DNA of 64,000 nt from positions 76,457,435 through 76,521,434 of the forward strand of contig NC_092225.1 of NCBI RefSeq assembly GCF_036320965.1, written 5' to 3'. Both the position numbers and the translations under genes were made by a program. The stretch is from Panulirus ornatus. Its lineage: Eukaryota; Arthropoda; Malacostraca; Decapoda; Palinuridae. The notes under the pieces were generated by a model. That model ran no database searches. It had not been told where the DNA came from and saw only the letters and a program-made list of their open reading frames with translations. Positions 1 through 11,227 of this stretch are shown in pieces; positions within the stretch are counted from its first letter, which is position 1, and each line of letters starts with the position of its first letter.

Positions 1-15
1 CAACGACAAAGCAAA

Positions 16-20
<5 letters not shown>
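1..20 (+). mobile_element. 3' tail end of a LINE-A copy entering the window
   Basis: The first bases (cgacaaagc followed by an A run) match the terminal sequence of LINE-A copies elsewhere, for example 21316-21340. Only the tail of a copy lying to the left is present. Confidence 0.6.

Positions 21-65
<45 letters not shown>
21..65. repeat. (TA)n microsatellite
   Basis: Pure TA dinucleotide tract between a LINE-A tail and the T-run/tail of the S2 repeat. Length is probably unreliable in assembly. Confidence 0.95.
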
Positions 66-73
<8 letters not shown>

Positions 74-78
74 TTTTT

Positions 79-518
<440 letters not shown>

Positions 519-532
519 GGTATATATATGTT

Positions 533-1905
533 AGTGGTAGAGGATGTGTGGATCAGGTGTTTGCTTTGAAGAATGTATGTGAGAAATACTTAGAAAAGCA
601 AATGGATTTGTATGTAGCATTTATGGATCTGGAGAAGGCATATGATAGAGTTGATAGAGATGCTCTGTGGAAGGTATTAAGAATATATGGTGTGGGAGGA
701 AAGTTGTTAGAAGCAGTGAAAAGTTTTTATCGAGGATGTAAGGCATGTGTACGCGTAGGAAGAGAGGAAAGTGATTGGTTCTCAGTGAATGTAGGTTTGC
801 GGCAGGGGTGTGTGATGTCTCCATGGTTGTTTAATTTGTTTATGGATGGGGTTGTTAGGGAGGTAAATGCAAGAGTTTTGGATAGAGGGGCAAGTATGAA
901 GTCTGTTGGGGATGAGAGAGCTTGGGAAGTGAGTCAGTTGTTGTTCGCTGATGGTACAGCGCTGGTGGCTGATTCATGTGAAAAACTGCAGAAGCTGGTG
1001 ACTGAGTTTGGTAAAGTGTGTGGAAGAAGAAAGTTAAGAGTAAATGTGAATAAGAGCAAGGTTATTAGGTACAGTAGGGTTGAGGGTCAAGTCAATTGGG
1101 AGGTGAGTTTGAATGGAGAAAAACTGGAGGAAGTGATGTGTTTTAGATATCTGGGAGTGGATCTGACAGCGGATGGAACCATGGAAGCAGAAGTGGATCA
1201 TAGGGTGGGGGAGGGGGCGAAAATTCTGGGGGCCTTGAAGAATGTGTGGAAGTCAAGAACATTATCTCAGAAAGCAAAAATGGGTATGTTTGAAGGAATA
1301 GTGGTTCCAACAATGTTGTATGGTTGCGAGGCGTGGGCTATGGATAGAGTTGTGCGCAGGAGGATGGATATGCTGGAAATGAGATGTTTGAGGACAATGT
1401 GTGGTATGAGGTGGTTTGATCGAGTGAGTAACGTAAGGGTAAGAGAGATGTATGGAAATAAAAAGAGCGTGGTTGAGAGAGCAGAAGAGGGTGTTTTGAA
1501 GTGGTTTGGGCACATGGAGAGAATGAGTGAGGAAAGATTGACCAAGAGGATATATGTGTCGGAGGTGGAGGGAACGAGAAGAGGGAGACCAAATTGGAGG
1601 TGGAAAGATGGAGTGAAAAAGATTTTGTGTGATCGGGGCCTGAACATGCAGGAGGGTGAAAGGAGGGCAAGGAATAGAGTGAATTGGAGCGATGTGGTAT
1701 ACAGGGGTTGACGTGCTGTCAGTGGATTGAATCAAGGCATGTGAAGCGTCTGGGGTAAACCATGGAAAGCTGTGTAGGTATGTATATTTGCGTGTGTGGA
1801 CGTATGTATATACATGTGTATGGGGGGGTTGGGCCATTTCTTTCGTCTGTTTCCTTGCGCTACCTTGCAAACGCAGGAGACAGCGACAAAGTATAATAGA
1901 TAAAA
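533..1905 (+). mobile_element. LINE-A copy, 5'-truncated, reverse transcriptase with dead active site
   Basis: The copy begins inside the RT domain (SGRGCVDQVF) and stays open to the stop at 1709-1711, followed by the short 3' UTR and the hairpin tail. RT motifs are visible: DLEKAYDRVDR (motif A), LRQGCVMSPWLFNLF (motif B) and LLFADGTALVAD (motif C). In motif C the second aspartate of the FADD box is glycine (gatggt near 951), so this copy could not polymerise. The C-terminal part has the YGCEAW and KWFGHMERM blocks shared by all copies. It encodes no endonuclease. The tail ends cgacaaagtataat and runs into (TA)n. Confidence 0.9.
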
Positions 1906-1906
1906 T

Positions 1907-1910
<4 letters not shown>

Positions 1911-1976
<66 letters not shown>
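1911..1976. repeat. (TA)n microsatellite
   Basis: TA tract between the tail of the preceding LINE-A copy and an inverted LINE-A segment. Confidence 0.95.
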
Positions 1977-1977
<1 letters not shown>

Positions 1978-2892
1978 CCTTGCTCTTATTCACATTTACT
2001 CTTAACTTTCTTCTTTCACACACTTTACCAAACTCAGTCACCAGCTTCTGCAGTTTCTCACATGAATCAGCCACCAGCGCTGTATCATCAGCAAACAACA
2101 ACTGACTCACTTCCCAAGCTCTCTCATCCACAACAGATTTCATACTTGCCCCTCTTTCCAAAACTCTAGCATTCACCTCCCTAACAACCCCATCCATAAA
2201 CAAATTAAACAACCATGGAGACATCACACACCCCTGCCGCAAACCTACATTCACTGAGAACCAATCACTTTCCTCTCTTCCTACACGTACACATGCCTTA
2301 CATCCTTGATAAAAACTTTTCACTGCTTCTAACAACTTGCCTCCCACACCATATATTCTTAATACCTTCCACAGAGCATCTCTATCAACTCTATCATATG
2401 CCTTCTCCAGATCCATAAATGCTACATACAAATCCATTTGCTTTTCTAAATATTTCTCACATACATTCTTCAAAGCAAACACCTGATCCACACATCCTCT
2501 ACCACTTCTGAAACCACACTGCTCTTCCCCAATCTGATGCTCTGTACATGCCTTCACCCTCTCAATCAATACCCTCCCATAAAATTTACCAGGAATACTC
2601 AACAAACTTATACCTCTGAAATTTGAGCACTCACTCTTATCCCCTTTGCCTTTGTACAATGGCACTATGCACGCATTCTGCCAATCCTCAGGCACCTCAC
2701 CATGAGTCATACATACATTAAATAACCTTACTAACAACATTAAATAACCTTACCAACCAGTCAATAATACAGTCACCCCCTTTTTTAATAAATTCCACTG
2801 CAATACCATCCAAACCTGCTGCCTTGCCGGCTTTCATCTTCCGCAAAGCTTTTGCTACCTCTTCTCTGTTTACCAAATCATTTTCCCTAACC
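1975..2892 (-). mobile_element. LINE-A copy, inverted 5' segment (twin-primed)
   Basis: On the - strand this segment runs from ENDLVNREE (near 2880) through LYGRVLIERV, DLEKAYDRVDR, the SPWLFNLF block and LLFADDTALVAD to NVNKSKVI (near 1976). The sense-strand continuation (SRVEGQVNWEV onward) lies immediately to the right at 2893, so the two are one insertion with its 5' part inverted. A short internal duplication lies at about 2715-2756. No endonuclease region is included. Confidence 0.85.
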
Positions 2893-3565
2893 TTAGGTAA
2901 AGTAGGGTTGAGGGTCAAGTCAATTGGGAGGTAAGTTTGAATGGAGAAAAACTGGAGGAAGTAAAGTGTTTTAGATATCTGGGAGTGGATCTGGCAGCGG
3001 ATGGAACCATGGAAGCGGAAGTGGATCACAGGGTGGGGGAGTGGGCGAAAATCCTGGGGGCCTTGAAGAATGTGTGGAAGTCGAGAACATTATCTCGGAA
3101 AGCAAAAATGGGTATGTTTGAAGGAATAGTGGTTTCAACAATGTTGTATGGTTCGAGGCGTGGGCTATGGATAGAGTTGTGCGCAGGAGGGTGGATGTGC
3201 TGGAAATGAGATGTTTGAGGACAATGTGTGGTGTGAGGTGGTTTGATCAAGTAAGTAACGTAAGGGTAAGAGAGATGTGTGGAAATAAAAAGAGCGTGGT
3301 TGAGAGAGCAGAAGAGGGTGTTTTGAAATGGTTTGGGCACATGGAGAGAATGAGTGAGGAAAGATTGACCAAGAGGATATATGTGTCGGAGGTGGAGGGA
3401 ACGAGAAGTGGGAGACCAAATTGGAGGTGGAAAGATGGAGTGAAAAAGATTTTGTGTGATCGGGGCCTGAACATGCAGGAGGGTGAAAGGAGGGCAAGGA
3501 ATAGAGTGAATTGGATCGATGTGGTATACCGGGGTTGACGTGTTGTCAGTGGATTGAATCAGGGC
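2893..3565 (+). mobile_element. LINE-A copy, sense 3' segment of the twin-primed insertion
   Basis: Starts at ttaggta, the element base directly after the last base of the inverted segment. It encodes the RT C-terminal half (RYLGVDLAADG, then KWFGHMERM and the basic GRPNWRWKDGVKKI block) to the stop at 3536-3538, then about 27 bases of 3' UTR. The tail hairpin is missing. A one-base loss near 3153 breaks the frame at the YGCEAW block. Confidence 0.85.
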
Positions 3566-4000
3566 ATGTGATTCTTTGCCCTCCTTTCACCCTCCTGCAT
3601 GTTCAGGCCCCGATCACACAAAATCTTTTTCACTCCATCTTTCCACCTCCAATTTGGTCTCCCTCTTCTCCTCGTTCCCTCCACCTCCGACACATATATC
3701 CTCTTGGTCAATCTTTCCTCACTCATTCTCTCCATGTGACCAAACCACTTCAAAACACCCTCTTCTGCTCTCTCAACCACGCTCTTTTTATTTCCACACA
3801 TCTCTCTTACCCTTACGTTACTTACTCGATCAAACCACCTCACACCACACATTGTCCTCAAACATCTCATTTCCAGCACATCCATCCTCCTGCGCACAAC
3901 TCTATCCATAGTCCACGCCTCACAACCATACAACATTGTTGGAACCACTATTCCTTCAAACATACCCATTTTTGCTTTCCGAGATAATGTTCTCGACTTC

Positions 4001-4007
<7 letters not shown>
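3566..4007 (-). mobile_element. LINE-A fragment forming a foldback with the segment before it
   Basis: On the - strand it covers WKSRTLSRKAKMGMF to the RRAKN end of the RT ORF, the region also present in sense orientation at about 3070-3500. Both 3' tails are missing. Its 5' end (right side) runs straight into (TA)n at 4006. Confidence 0.85.

Positions 4008-4059
<52 letters not shown>
4006..4059. repeat. (TA)n microsatellite
   Basis: TA tract joining the 5'-truncated end of a LINE-A fragment to the tail of an S2 copy. Confidence 0.95.
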
Positions 4060-4061
<2 letters not shown>

Positions 4062-4073
4062 TTTTCTTTCTTT

Positions 4074-4296
4074 CATACTATTTGCCATTTCCCGCATTAG
4101 CGAGGTGGCTTTTAGAACAGAGGACTGGACCTTTGAGGGAATATCCTCACCTGGCCCCTTCTCTGTTCCTTCTTTTGGAAAATTAAAAAAAAGGAGAGTG
4201 GAGGATTTCCAGCCCCCCACTCCCTTCCCTTTTAGTCGCCTTCTACGACACGCAGGGAATACATGGGAAGTATTCTTTTTCCCGTATCCCCAGGGA
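4074..4296 (-). repeat. S2 SINE-like repeat, full-length copy
   Basis: Same unit as 79-309, with the same ends (catacta...ccatttcccgc on the left, ccccaggga on the right). The T-rich tail on the left confirms - strand orientation. Confidence 0.75.
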
Positions 4297-4299
4297 TAA

Positions 4300-6112
4300 T
4301 ATAGAAGAGATAGTGAAAGCTTTGAGGGATATGAAAGCCAGCAAGGTGGCAGGTTTGGATGGTATTGCAGTGGAATTTATTAAAAAAGAGGGAGACTGTG
4401 TTGACTGGTTGGTGAGGATATTCAGTGTAAGTATGGTTCATGGTGAAGTGCCTGAGGATCGGTGGAATGCATGCACAGTGACATTGTACAAAGGCAAAGG
4501 GGATAAAGGTGAGTGTTCTAATTACAGAGGTATAAGTTTGTTGAGTATTCCTGGGAAATTATATGGGAGGGTATTGATTGAAAGGGTGAAGGCATGTACA
4601 GAGCATCAGATTGGGGTAGAGCAGTGTGGTTTCAGAAGTGGTAAAGGATGTGTGGATCAGGTGTTTGCTTTGAAGAATGTATGTGAGAAATACTTAGGAA
4701 AACAAATGGATCTGTATGTAGCATTTATGGATATGAATAAGGCATATGAGAGAGCTGATAGGGATGCTCTGTGGAAGTTATTAAGAGTATATGGAGTGGG
4801 AGGTAAGTTGCTAGAAGCAGTGAAAAGTCTTCATTGAGGATGTAAGGCATGTGTACGGCATGTGATTGGTTCCCAGTGAGTGTCAGTTTGCGGCAGGGGT
4901 GGTTGGTGTTTCCATGGTTGTTTAATTTGTTTATGGATGGGGTTGTTAGGGAGATGAATGCAAGAGTTTTGGAGAAAGGGCAAGTATATGTAGTCTGTTC
5001 TGGATGAGAGGGCTTGGGAAGTGAGTCTATTGTTCGCTGATGATAAAGTGCTGGTGGCTGATTTGGGTGAGAAACTGCAGAAGCTGGTGACTGAGTTTAT
5101 TAAAGTGTGTGAAAGAGGAAAGCTGAGAGTAAATGTGAATAAGTGCAATGTTATTAGGTACAGTAGGGTGGAGGGACAAGTCAATTGGGAGGCAAGTTTG
5201 AATGGAGAAAAACGAGAAAGTGAAGTATTTTAGATATCTGGGAGTGGATTTAGCAGTGGATGGAACCGTGGAAGTGAGTCTCAGGGCGTGGAAGGGGGCG
5301 AAGGTTCTGGGAGCGTTGAAGAATTGTGGTAGGCCAGAACATTATCTCGGAAAGCAAAAATGGGTGTTTGAAGGAATAGTGGTTCCAACAATGGTATATG
5401 GTTGTGAGGCATGGGCTATAGATAAGGTTGTGCGGAGGAGGGTGGATGTGTTGGAAATGAGATGTTTGAGGACAAAATGTGGTGTAACGTGGTTTTATTA
5501 AGTAATGAAAAGGTAAGAGAGATGTGTGGTAATGAAAAGAGTGTGGTTTAGAGAACAGAAAAGGGTGTATTGAAATGGTTTGGTCACATGGAGAGAATGA
5601 GTGAGGAAAGATTGACAAAGAGGATATATGTGTCAGAGGTGGAGGGAACGAGGAGAAGTGGGAGACCAAAGTGGAGGTGGAAGGATGGAGTGAAAAAGAT
5701 TTTGAGCAATCAGGGCCTGAACATACAGGAAGGTTAAAGGCATGCAAGGAATAGAGTGAATTGGAACGATGTGGTATACTGGGGTCGACATGCTTTCAGT
5801 GGGTTGAACCAGGGCATGTGAAGCATATGGGTAAACCATGGAAAGTTTTGTGGGGCCTAGATGTGAAAAGGGAGCTGTGGTTTCAGTGCATTACACATGA
5901 CAGCTAGAGACTGAGTGTGAATGAATGTGGCCTTTGTTTTTTCCAAGCACTATCTCATGCGCACGTGCGGGGGGAGGGGGTGCCATTTCATGTGTGGTGG
6001 GGTGGCAACAGGAATGGATGAAAGCCGCAAGTATGAATATGTACATGTGTATATATATGTCTGTGTATGTATATGCATGTATACGTTGAAATGTATAGGT
6101 ATGTATGTGTAT
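4300..6112 (+). mobile_element. Old LINE-A copy, decayed RT with long 3' UTR
   Basis: Homology starts at the KALRDMKASKVAGLDG block and continues through the RT (open to about 4837), FADDKVLVAD near 5035, RYLGVDLAVDG and the C-terminal GHMERM region to about 5740. Several frameshifts and stops break it. The 3' UTR is long: after the ccatggaaag block it includes the gacagctagagactgag module (from 5899) and a TATG-rich stretch that the young copies lack. The 3' end is cut at about 6112. A short inverted piece of tail (atactttgtcgccgtctcccgc) follows at 6119-6140. Confidence 0.85.
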
Positions 6113-6144
6113 CTTATTATACTTTGTCGCCGTCTCCCGCTATT

Positions 6145-6840
6145 GTTTGTTTCTTACATTTTCACGTGACTTCCATATTAATATGTAAGCAAGTGTTCAT
6201 TTTTGAACAAAGGATCTCTTTTGCTGTCATCATGTGTTATTAACACAACTAAATTTATTTTGATATTCGTTTTCGAAGGAAGGACTTTTAAGTTTGCGAC
6301 TTTTTCCTTTACAGTCAACATGCTATACTTACATAACAGTTAGATTAAATTATGGCGATCTACTTAGCTTACATTGTGAGAGGCTAAAGTTTACAGTAAA
6401 TTGTCTGCTTTTTTAAGTGAAGTTATATCATTATACAAAATATATTTAAATCATTAAAGAAAGCATTGTTCGTGTGCATCGGAAAGGATTTGCATGTGAG
6501 GCACAGTTGAATCTTGATACTCAAATGAAAGAATTTTGTTTAGACTATAGCTCCATTGAGCATGTAGAATCTGATAAGCTGACAGGTTAAATATTATAGT
6601 TTCTCATCATTGATTATGTAATTCATTTCTATTGTCTTATTCCTAGTCTATGAATTGAGAAACATTATTCCTTCTCAGATTTAAAATGAGTACTGTTGAA
6701 CATATGGTTTATAGTAAAGGGCCATAATTCACAAAGTTGATAAATTTTTTTTCTCATACATAAGAGAAATCAAGCCATTAATAGGTTTTGATGCTCATTT
6801 AATTACTCATGCTAACTTTATAAGTGTATTGAAGGGGAAA
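6145..6840. other. Unannotated AT-rich sequence
   Basis: I see no open frame with recognisable protein similarity and no repeat shared with the rest of the window. Confidence 0.5.
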
Positions 6841-7115
6841 TGATGTTATAGAAGAATGCTAGAAAAACTTAGAAAGTTGGAGTTTCATAAGTCGATGTTA
6901 GACAAAGGAGACTCCCAGTCGTATCTATGATACGTCCCATCTTTCTGGAGGCCATCAAGACATGACTGTGGAGTGAATGGACCTGTGAAAACTCACACTG
7001 TGGAAGAGAGTTGAGTGCAGGAAAATCAGTTACATTGAGATGATCCAAGATAGATAGAGATTAGTTTCCTGTTTTATTGTGAAGCCCAGAGCTCAGAGTT
7101 GAACTCTTAGACAAG
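6840..7115 (+). repeat. U1 dispersed repeat, copy 1
   Basis: Shares blocks in the same order with 25945-26290: actcccagt, catctttctggaggcca, gtggagtg, gaggtgatccaagat (gagatgatccaagat here), and cccaaagctcag-like endings. Non-coding in both copies. Family unknown. Confidence 0.65.
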
Positions 7116-7421
7116 GACAAGATGTTGCCTGTCCCTTTTTTATCGCCTCTGAAAGATAGTGTGCATTTAAGTGTTGCTGTGATTGAGGTTACCAATGATT
7201 GAAAGGTAGAATCAACACGAAAACATTCCCTTAAGGTAATTCAATTTCTTGTGTTGTACATTTTTATCGTTCATCACTATTTTCCATGTTAATACAGTCT
7301 GCAAAGTTGTTAGTTCAAGTGGTTCATTTAACACTACCCATAATGTCAATGCTTATATCATAAACACTGAAAGAAAGATGTGGCAACCAGTGGGTGTAAC
7401 AGCTCTCAGGCACATTTTAGG

Positions 7422-9239
7422 GGATTGGCAGAATGCATGCATAGTGCCATTGTACACATGCAAAGGGGATAAAGGTGAATGTTCAAATTACAGAGGCATA
7501 AGTTTATTGAGTATTCCTGGGAAATTATATGGGATGGTATTAATTGAGAGGGTAAAGGCACATGCAGTGTGGTTTCAGAAGTGGTAGAGGATGTGTGGAT
7601 CAGGTGTTTGCTTTGAAGAATGTATGAGAAAAATACTTAAAAAAAATGGATTTGTATGTAGCATTTATGGATCTGGAAAAGGCATATGATAGGTTGATAG
7701 AGGTGCTTTGTGGAAGGTTTTAAGAGCATATGGTGTTGTGGAAGGTTTTAAGAGTATATGGTGTGGAAGGTAAGTTGCTGGAAGCAGTGAAAAGTTTCTA
7801 CCAAGGATGTAAGGCATGTGTAGGAGTAGGAAGAAAGGAAAGTGATTGGTTCCCAGTGAGTGTCACTTTGCGGCAGGGGAGCATGATGCCTCCATGGTTG
7901 TGTAATTTGTTCATGGATGGGATGATTAGGGAGGTGAATGCAAGAGTTTTGGAGAGGGGCAAGTATGCAGTCTGTTGTGGATGAGAGGGCTTAGGAAGTG
8001 AGTCACTAGTTGTTTGCTGATGATACAGCGCTGGTGGCTGATTTGGGTGAGAAACTGCAGAGGTTGGTGACTGAGTTTGGTAAAGTAAGTGAAAGAAGAA
8101 AGTTGAGAGTAAATGTGATTAAGATCAAGGTTATTAGGTTCAGTAGGGTTGAGGCACAAGTTAATTGGGATGTAAGTTTGAATGGAGAAAAACTGGAGGA
8201 AGTGAAGTGTTTTAGATATCTGGGAATGGACTTAGCAACGGATGGAACCATGGAAGCGGAAGCGAGTCACAGCATGCGGAAGGGGGCGAGCGAAGGTTCT
8301 GGGAGCATTGAGGAATGTGTGGAAGGCGAGAACATTTCCTCAGTGAGCAAAAATGGGTATGTTTGAAGAATAGTGTTTCTGACAATGTTATATGGTTGCA
8401 AGGCATGGGTTATAGATGGGTTGTGTGGAGAAGGGTAGATGTGTCGGAAATGAAATATTTGAGGACAATATGTGGTGTGAGGTGGTTTGATCGAGTAAGG
8501 AATGAAAGGGTAAGAGAGATGTGTGGTAATAGAAAGAGTGTGTTTGAGAGAGCAGAAGAGGGTGTGTTGAAATGGTTTAGACATATGGAGAGAATGAGTA
8601 AGGAAAGATTGACAAAGAGGATATTTGTGTCAGAGGTGGAGGGAACAAGGAGAAGCAGAAGACCAAACTGGAGGTGGAAGGATGGAGTGAAAAAGATTGT
8701 TGAGCGATTGGGGCCTGAACATACAGGAGGGTGAAACGCATGCAAGGCCTGAACATACAGGAGGGTGAAACGCATGCAAGGAATAGAGTGAATTGGAACG
8801 ATGTGGTATAGCAGGATCGACGTGCTGTCAATGGATTGAACCAGGGCATGTGAAGTGTTTGAGGTAAACCATGGAAAGGTGTGTGGGGCTTGGATGTGGA
8901 AAGGGAGCTGGGGTTTCGGTGCATTACACATGACAGCTAGAGACTGAGTGTGAACGAATGTGGCCTTTTTTTGTCTTTCCTAGAGCTACCTCACATGCTT
9001 GCGGGGGGACAGAGTTCTGTTTCATGTGTGGCATGGTAACGACGGGAATGGATGAAGGCAGCAAGTATGAATATGTACATGTTTATATATTTATATGTCT
9101 GTGTATATGTTGAAATGTATAGGTATGTATAAGTGTATGTGTGGGCGTTTATGTATATGCATGTGTATTTGGGTGGGTTAGGCAATTCTTTCATCTGTTT
9201 CCTTGTGCTACCTCGCTAATGCAGGAGACAGCGACTATG

Positions 9240-9243
<4 letters not shown>
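7422..9243 (+). mobile_element. Old LINE-A copy, decayed RT with long 3' UTR
   Basis: Begins at the EDWRNACIVPLY region (gattggcagaatgcatgc) and runs through RT motifs A, B and C (FADDTALVAD near 8012), the C-terminal GHMERM block and the stop region near 8800 into the long 3' UTR. It contains many frameshifts, a local duplication of the GPEHTGG-coding bases near 8712-8780, and lost codons. The tail hairpin is recognisable at 9200-9235 and is followed by (TA)n. Confidence 0.85.
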
Positions 9244-9306
<63 letters not shown>

Positions 9307-9313
9307 TTTTTTT
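9244..9313. repeat. (TA)n followed by T24
   Basis: TA tract 9244-9289 then a T run. The T run is the tail of the minus-strand LINE-A copy to the right. Confidence 0.95.
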
Positions 9314-10027
9314 ATACTTTGTCGCTGTCTCCCGCGTTTGCGAGGTAGCGCAAGGAAACAGACGAAAGAAATGGCCCAACCCCCCCCATACACATGTACA
9401 TACACACGTCCACACACACAAATATACATACCTACACAGCTTTCCATGGTTTACCCCGGACGCTTCACATGCCTTGATTCAATCCACTGACAGCACGTCA
9501 ACCCCTGTATACCACATCGCTCCAATTCACTCTATTCGTTGCCCTCCTTTCACCCTCCTGCATGTTCAGGCCCCGATCACACAAAATCTTTTTCACTCCA
9601 TCTTTCCACCTCCAATTTGGTCTCCCTCTTCTCCTCGTTCCCTCCACCTCCGACACATATATCCTCTTGGTCAATCTTTCCTCACTCATTCTCTCCATGT
9701 GCCCAAACCATTTTAAAACACCCTCTTCTGCTCTCTCAACCACGCTCTTTTTATTTCCACACATCTCTCTTACCCTTACGTTACTTACTCGATCAAACCA
9801 CCTCACACCACACATTATCCTCAAACATCTCATTTCCAGCACATCCATCCTCCTGCGCACAACTCTATCCATAGCCCACGCCTCGCAACCATACAGCATT
9901 GTTGGAACTACTATTCCTTCAAACATACCCATTTTTGCTTTCCGGGATAATGTTCTCGACTTCCACACATTTTTCAAGGCTCCCAAAATTTTCGCCCCCT
10001 CCCCCACCCTATGATCCACTTCCGCTT

Positions 10028-10031
<4 letters not shown>
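9314..10031 (-). mobile_element. Young LINE-A copy, 5'-truncated, 0.7 kb
   Basis: The tail hairpin is at 9323-9350, then the short 3' UTR, then the RT C-terminal ORF open from 10031 down to the stop at 9498 (177 residues, starting at the MEAEVDHRVGEG block). The 5' end stops at cttcca and continues directly into (TA)n, so TA tracts flank both sides. Confidence 0.9.

Positions 10032-10090
<59 letters not shown>
10031..10090. repeat. (TA)n microsatellite
   Basis: Joins the truncated 5' end of the LINE-A copy to a LINE-B fragment. Confidence 0.95.
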
Positions 10091-10091
<1 letters not shown>

Positions 10092-10092
<1 letters not shown>

Positions 10093-10870
10093 GTTAAAAA
10101 GCCACATTGACATCACACAGCTGTGCCTAACACCCACATGTATACTGAAACTTTCACTCAATTCTCCATTCACTCTAACACCTGCATTTGCTACTCAACT
10201 GGCCTTCACATTGTCCAGCAGTTGTCCCCTTACCCCATATATCCCTAACACATTCCATACTGCATTCCACTTGACTCTGATATGCTTTCTCCAGATCGAT
10301 AAAAGCTGTATTAACTTCTTACCTTTTGCTAGGTACTTTTCTATAATCATTTTGACCACAAAAATCTGATCCACACATCCCCTACCTTTCCTAAAACCTC
10401 ACATCTGCATTCAGTCACTTCCATCACTATCAGTCAACACATGCATGCATTTTTCCTTATAGTTGTGAAAACATCCTTAGCACCTTTTCCTTTGACTTAT
10501 GGAACAATAATAGCTTTCATCCAACCCTTCAGCACAATTGTCTGTTTCCACTCAACAACATTTTCTCTTCCATACTTCATCATTTCAGCTGTAATCCCAT
10601 TCATTCCAGGCGCCTATCCTATGTTCACCCTAATTATTGCCCTTTTTAACTCCCATCTTGCTATAGGCCCTTTCATTTGTATCTTCTTCCTTCCATCTTC
10701 AATACCCATGCATGTAACAACTGCAGCCTTACCTTCCTCTTTCATAAGTTCTTGAAAGTACTCTTTCCATCTTCCTTTCACTTTCCCCTTTTAATCCATC
10801 AACTCCCCTTTTTTTCCATTCTTACATCCTCCTCTTTCCTCTCTCACCCCTTCCTGAGCGCAAATTGTGT
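10092..10870 (-). mobile_element. LINE-B fragment (RT N-terminal region), decayed
   Basis: Antisense of this stretch resembles the start of the RT domain of a LINE related to but distinct from LINE-A. It has phrases equivalent to those at 58300-58560 (for example the cttccttccat/cttccatc and gcagccttacc blocks) and the antisense cctttctccagatcgataaaagct of the motif-A region (near 10287). No frame remains open for long. Confidence 0.5.
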
Positions 10871-11227
10871 TTAATGAACAGTTGAAAATGGTAAATGCAT
10901 ATGATGTAATAAATTGTCATGTGGGAGATGTTAAGGTAGAGCCTTAATGTTATCAAGACAGTAATCATTTTAAAATAAGAGGATTATGCACCAAAGGCTA
11001 AGTATGTTATTAGATATCTGAATTGTTTCAAACGATCACATCAGTACTTATTAATATGATTACATGTTTGATACCAGCACGTAACTTTCGACAGTGTACA
11101 TTCTACCATGGAAGAAAAGTGGATAGAAGCTGGTAGAATTAGAAGTAATGGAAGACACTGGGTTAACAATGAGTAAGTCAACTCGTACAGTATTCATTTT
11201 TGTCAGATCATATTTGTTTTCTGTGAA
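10871..11227. other. Unannotated AT-rich sequence
   Basis: No coding or repeat signal recognised. Confidence 0.5.

Noticed and set aside
1262..2740. A 492-codon minus-strand open frame
   Set aside because: It starts in antisense LINE-A, crosses (TA)n as Tyr-Ile repeats and ends in a second LINE-A copy read in the opposite sense. It is a chance fusion.
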